From: Porphyra umbilicalis
Taxonomy: Eukaryota > Rhodophyta > Bangiophyceae > Bangiales > Bangiaceae
Direction: 5' to 3'
DNA length: 64,000 bases
Assembly: GCA_002049455.2 (NCBI GenBank)
Contig: KV919001.1
Location: forward strand, 1-64,000
Shown here piece by piece: positions 59,868 to 64,000 of this stretch. The translations under genes were made by a program, and so were the position numbers. How positions within the stretch are numbered: the stretch's first letter is position 1; every line of letters begins with the position of its first letter. The notes under the pieces were generated by a model, which searched no databases, was not told where the DNA came from, and was given only the letters and a program-made list of their open reading frames with translations.

Positions 59868-60116
59868 NNNNNNNNNNNNNNNNNNNNNNNNNNNNNNNNN
59901 NNNNNNNNNNNNNNNNNNNNNNNNNNNNNNNNNNNNNNNNNNNNNNNNNNNNNNNNNNNNNNNNNNNNNNNNNNNNNNNNNNNNNNNNNNNNNNNNNNNN
60001 NNNNNNNNNNNNNNNNNNNNNNNNNNNNNNNNNNNNNNNNNNNNNNNNNNNNNNNNNNNNNNNNNNNNNNNNNNNNNNNNNNNNNNNNNNNNNNNNNNNN
60101 NNNNNNNNNNNNNNNN
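59868..60116. other. Assembly gap, 249 N, probably hiding one 5S gene
   Basis: The flanks are minisatellite on the left and the 5' flank of a 5S gene on the right. A normal unit has about 280 bp between these points, including a whole 5S gene. Flanking copies 94 and 95 are 1267 bp apart, about two units. Confidence 0.85.
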
Positions 60117-60582
60117 CCACCGACGTGTACTCGTCGGGCCCTCCTTCACCCTGTGACTGTCCCTCGGTCGACGGTGGCCCTGGGAGCAGCAGGACGTCGC
60201 ACCGCGACGTCGCGCCAGTGGATAGAGCTCCTCGCTCCCCGCAGCGCTCCCGCGCAGCGCTCAACTCTCGGTGCACGTCGGCTCCGCGGGCTCTGCCCAG
60301 TCGCTCAACTCGGGCACCAACGGAGGTGACAGAATCGTGGATTCGGGACTGCCTGACATGCTCCTCTCGTCAAAGCTCACCTGCCACGTGCTCCACGCGC
60401 GAAAACGCAACTGGCACGTGCTCCAAGGTCGCTCCACGGTCGCTCCACGGTCGCTCCACAGTAGGTTCATGTTTGCTCGACGCTCGCTCCACGCTCGCGT
60501 GACGGGACGGCGACAAGTAATAGAGTTGGGCGCGAGAAGCATGGCACGGAGGGATGGGAGTTGAGGCAAAAGTTTGGGAAAA

Positions 60583-60702
60583 ACGTACAGCACGGGGGAT
60601 TCGCCTGTGATCCCTCACCAGACTACTAACCCCGCTCGCGGTCGCTTAGCTTCGGAATTCGGAATGGGTTCCGGCGCGTGTGACTCGGATATGGCCGTAC
60701 GT
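60583..60702 (-). rRNA. 5S rRNA gene, copy 95
   Basis: Intact, T5; first gene after the second N run. Confidence 0.95.
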
Positions 60703-61218
60703 GGGATGAAAAGGTCGTCTGTGCGCCTAGTGCCCGCGGACGCTCGGGCCACCGACGTGTACTCGTCGGCCTCCTACACCCTGTGACTGTCCCTCGTGTC
60801 GACGGCGGCCCCTGGGAGCAGCAGGACGTCGCACCGCGACCTCGCGCCAGCGGATAGAGCTCCTCGCTCCCGCGCAGCGCTCCCGCGCAGCGCTCAACTC
60901 TCGGTGCACGTCGGCTCCGCGGGCTCTGCCCAGTCGCTCAACTCGGGCACCAACAGGAGGTGACAGAATCGTGGATTCGGGACTGCCTGACATGCTCCTC
61001 TCGTCAAAGCTCACCTGCCACGTGCTCCACGCGCGAAAACGCAACTGGCACGTGCTCCAAGGTCGCTCCACGGTCGCTCCACGGTCGCTCCACAGTAGGT
61101 TCATGTTTGCTCGACGCTCGCTCCACGCTCGCGTGACGGGACCGGCGACAAGTAATAGAGTTGGGCGCGAGAAGCATGGCACGGAGGGATGGGAGTTGAG
61201 GCAAAAGTTTGGGAAAAA

Positions 61219-61338
61219 ACGTACAGCACGGGGGATTCGCCTGTGATCCCTCACCAGACTACTAACCCCGCTCGCGGTCGCTTAGCTTCGGAATTCGGAA
61301 TGGGTTCCGGCGCGTGTGACTCGGATATGGCCGTACGT
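61219..61338 (-). rRNA. 5S rRNA gene, copy 96
   Basis: Intact, T6; the spacer past its terminator carries both alternative bases at one diagnostic site (near 61141). Confidence 0.95.
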
Positions 61339-61853
61339 GGGATGAAAAGGTCGTCTGTGCGCCTAGTGCCCGCGGACCCTCGGGCCACCGACGTGTACTC
61401 GTCGCCCTCCTACACCCTGTGACTGTCCCTCGTGTCGACGGCGGCCCCTGGGAGCAGCAGGACGTCGCACCGCGACCTCGCGCCAGCGGATAGAGCTCCT
61501 CGCTCCCGCGCAGCGCTCCCGCGCAGCGCTCAACGCTCGGTGCACGTCGGCTCCGCGGGCTCTGCCCAGTCGCTCAACTCGGGCACCAACAGGAGGTGAC
61601 AGAATCGTGGATTCGGGACTGCCTGACATGCTCCTCTCGTCAAAGCTCACCTGCCACGTGCTCCACGCGCGAAAACGCAACTGGCACGTGCTCCAAGGTC
61701 GCTCCACGGTCGCTCCACGGTCGCTCCACAGTAGGTTCATGTTTGCTCGACGCTCGCTCCACGCTCGCGTGACGGGACGGCGACAAGTAATAGAGTTGGG
61801 CGCGAGAAGCATGGCACGGAGGGATGGGAGTTGAGGCAAAAGTTTGGGAAAAA

Positions 61854-61973
61854 ACGTACAGCACGGGGGATTCGCCTGTGATCCCTCACCAGACTACTAA
61901 CCCCGCTCGCGGTCGCTTAGCTTCGGAATTCGGAATGGGTTCCGGCGCGTGTGACTCGGATATGGCCGTACGT
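61854..61973 (-). rRNA. 5S rRNA gene, copy 97
   Basis: Intact, T6, family B. Confidence 0.95.
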
Positions 61974-62488
61974 GGGATGAAAAGGTCGTCTGTGCGCCTA
62001 GTGCCCGCGGACGCTCGGGCCACCGACGTGTACTCGTCGGCCTCCTACACCCTGTGACTGTCCCTCGTGTCGACGGCGGCCCCTGGGAGCAGCAGGACGT
62101 CGCACCGCGACCTCGCGCCAGCGGATAGAGCTCCTCGCTCCCGCGCAGCGCTCCCGCGCAGCGCTCAACGCTCGGTGCACGTCGGCTCCGCGGGCTCTGC
62201 CCAGTCGCTCAACTCGGGCACCAACAGGAGGTGACAGAATCGTGGATTCGGGACTGCCTGACATGCTCCTCTCGTCAAAGCTCACCTGCCACGTGCTCCA
62301 CGCGCGAAAACGCAACTGGCACGTGCTCCAAGGTCGCTCCACGGTCGCTCCACGGTCGCTCCACAGTAGGTTCATGTTTGCTCGACGCTCGCTCCACGCT
62401 CGCGTGACGGGACGGCGACAAGTAATAGAGTTGGGCGCGAGAAGCATGGCACGGAGGGATGGGAGTTGAGGCAAAAGTTTGGGAAAAA

Positions 62489-62608
62489 ACGTACAGCACG
62501 GGGGATTCGCCTGTGATCCCTCACCAGACTACTAACCCCGCTCGCGGTCGCTTAGCTTCGGAATTCGGAATGGGTTCCGGCGCGTGTGACTCGGATATGG
62601 CCGTACGT
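62489..62608 (-). rRNA. 5S rRNA gene, copy 98
   Basis: Intact, T6, family B. Confidence 0.95.
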
Positions 62609-63124
62609 GGGATGAAAAGGTCGTCTGTGCGCCTAGTGCCCGCGGACGCTCGGGCCACCGACGTGTACTCGTCGGCCTCCTACACCCTGTGACTGTCCCT
62701 CGTGTCGACGGCGGCCCCTGGGAGCAGCAGGACGTCGCACCGCGACCTCGCGCCAGCGGATAGAGCTCCTCGCTCCCGCGCAGCGCTCCCGCGCAGCGCT
62801 CAACGCTCGGTGCACGTCGGCTCCGCGGGCTCTGCCCAGTCGCTCAACTCGGGCACCAACAGGAGGTGACAGAATCGTGGATTCGGGACTGCCTGACATG
62901 CTCCTCTCGTCAAAGCTCACCTGCCACGTGCTCCACGCGCGAAAACGCAACTGGCACGTGCTCCAAGGTCGCTCCACGGTCGCTCCACGGTCGCTCCACA
63001 GTAGGTTCATGTTTGCTCGACGCTCGCTCCACGCTCGCGTGACGGGACGGCGACAAGTAATAGAGTTGGGCGCGAGAAGCATGGCACGGAGGGATGGGAG
63101 TTGAGGCAAAAGTTTGGGGAAAAA

Positions 63125-63244
63125 ACGTACAGCACGGGGGATTCGCCTGTGATCCCTCACCAGACTACTAACCCCGCTCGCGGTCGCTTAGCTTCGGAAT
63201 TCGGAATGGGTTCCGGCGCGTGTGACTCGGATATGGCCGTACGT
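63125..63244 (-). rRNA. 5S rRNA gene, copy 99
   Basis: Intact, T6; extra base between the T tracts. Confidence 0.95.
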
Positions 63245-63760
63245 GGGATGAAAAGGTCGTCTGTGCGCCTAGTGCCCGCGGACGCTCGGGCCACCGACGT
63301 GTACTCGTCGGCCTCCTACACCCTGTGACTGTCCCTCGTGTCGACGGCGGCCCCTGGGAGCAGCAGGACGTCGCACCGCGACCTCGCGCCAGCGGATAGA
63401 GCTCCTCGCTCCCGCGCAGCGCTCCCGCGCAGCGCTCAACGCTCGGTGCACGTCGGCTCCGCGGGCTCTGCCCAGTCGCTCAACTCGGGCACCAACAGGA
63501 GGTGACAGAATCGTGGATTCGGGACTGCCTGACATGCTCCTCTCGTCAAAGCTCACCTGCCACGTGCTCCACGCGCGAAAACGCAACTGGCACGTGCTCC
63601 AAGGTCGCTCCACGGTCGCTCCACGGTCGCTCCACAGTAGGTTCATGTTTGCTCGACGCTCGCTCCACGCTCGCGTGACGGGACGGCGACAAGTAATAGA
63701 GTTGGGCGCGAGAAGCATGGCACGGAGGGATGGGAGTTGAGGCAAAAGTTTGGGGAAAAA

Positions 63761-63880
63761 ACGTACAGCACGGGGGATTCGCCTGTGATCCCTCACCAGA
63801 CTACTAACCCCGCTCGCGGTCGCTTAGCTTCGGAATTCGGAATGGGTTCCGGCGCGTGTGACTCGGATATGGCCGTACGT
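63761..63880 (-). rRNA. 5S rRNA gene, copy 100
   Basis: Intact, T6; extra base between the T tracts. Its upstream spacer is cut by the window end. Confidence 0.95.
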
Positions 63881-64000
63881 GGGATGAAAAGGTCGTCTGT
63901 GCGCCTAGTGCCCGCGGACGCTCGGGCCACCGACGTGTACTCGTCGCCCTCCTACACCCTGTGACTGTCCCTCGTGTCGACGGCGGCCCCTGGGAGCAGC

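Larger units (their letters stand above)
58713..60582 (-). repeat. Damaged units and second gap (copies 93-94)
   Basis: Holds the deleted 5S copy 93, an irregular minisatellite near 59180-59215 and 59800-59867, and the second N run. The sequence resumes as a hybrid unit with several small differences at 60117-60320. Confidence 0.8.
1..64000 (-). repeat. 5S rDNA tandem array, about 634-bp unit
   Basis: The same unit recurs head to tail from end to end with no inversion and no foreign insertion. The period is exactly 634 bp over most of 1-13.8 kb and 635 bp in the second spacer family. Each unit contains a 120-nt minus-strand 5S rRNA gene and a spacer of about 515 bp. In the first complete unit (359-992) the spacer holds, reading along the plus strand: the 5' flank of the gene, a 13-bp direct repeat, two CACGTG palindromes, an 11-bp minisatellite, and the terminator of the next gene. 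I see no tRNA, snRNA, spliced-leader RNA or protein gene in the spacer. The array runs off both ends of the window. Confidence 0.97.
60583..64000 (-). repeat. Spacer family B block (copies 95-100)
   Basis: Clean B units in which the GACGCTCGGG sub-variant is often combined with the A state TCGGCCTCC at site 2. The last unit is cut by the window end. Confidence 0.85.

Noticed and set aside
1-64000. CRISPR array
   Set aside because: The repeat unit is over 600 bp, the intervening sequence is itself repeated, and no unique spacers exist.
1-64000. Centromeric or subtelomeric satellite without genes
   Set aside because: The 5S rRNA structure with a T-run terminator explains the unit. A chromosomal position near a centromere or telomere cannot be judged from this window.
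1-64000. Bacterial ribosomal operon
   Set aside because: No 16S or 23S sequence, no protein genes and no bacterial promoters; a 5S-only array with polymerase III signals is a eukaryotic arrangement.

Overview
The whole 64 kb window is one head-to-tail tandem array of a unit of about 634 bp. I recognise the unit as a nuclear 5S ribosomal RNA repeat from a eukaryote. Each unit carries one 120-nt 5S rRNA gene on the minus strand, followed by an oligo-T RNA polymerase III terminator and a GC-rich spacer of about 515 bp with no other gene I can support. I count 100 copies. Of these, 85 have the full 120-nt length, one is cut by an assembly gap, one has lost its 5' part through a 53-bp deletion, and the rest differ by small, mostly one-base deletions. 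A further copy probably lies in the second N run. No protein gene is present: the many open frames come from stop-poor GC-rich spacer read in all frames, and some run antisense across the 5S gene.

The organism is a eukaryote, because the 5S genes form their own array with type-1 internal promoter elements and T-run terminators. The RNA is divergent from the animal, plant and fungal 5S sequences I know, although helices I, III, IV and V, loop C and loop E can all be drawn. I cannot name the lineage; a protist seems plausible.

Two spacer families alternate in blocks. Family A (period 634) fills 1-13.8 kb, 38.7-39.3 kb, about 45.7-50.1 kb and 52.4-54.3 kb. Family B (period 635) fills 16.3-24.0 kb, 30.5-36.2 kb, most of 39.5-45.7 kb, 50.1-51.3 kb, 54.3-58.7 kb and 60.6-64 kb. 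They differ at about ten spacer sites, while the 5S gene and roughly 35 bp of its 5' flank are the same in both. Hybrid or damaged blocks lie at 13.8-16.3, 24.8-30.5, 36.2-38.7, 51.4-52.4 and 58.7-60.6 kb.

Three observations stand out. First, every spacer holds an 11-bp minisatellite of about eight copies just past the terminator, and the main length variants are gains of 33, 44 or about 40 bp inside it. Second, hybrid units lack exactly one base at the sites where A and B differ, and a few units carry both alternative bases; this looks like a consensus artefact from mixed long reads rather than real alleles. Third, there are two long N runs and a single N at 51572 hiding about 300 bp, so copy number and unit order should not be taken literally.
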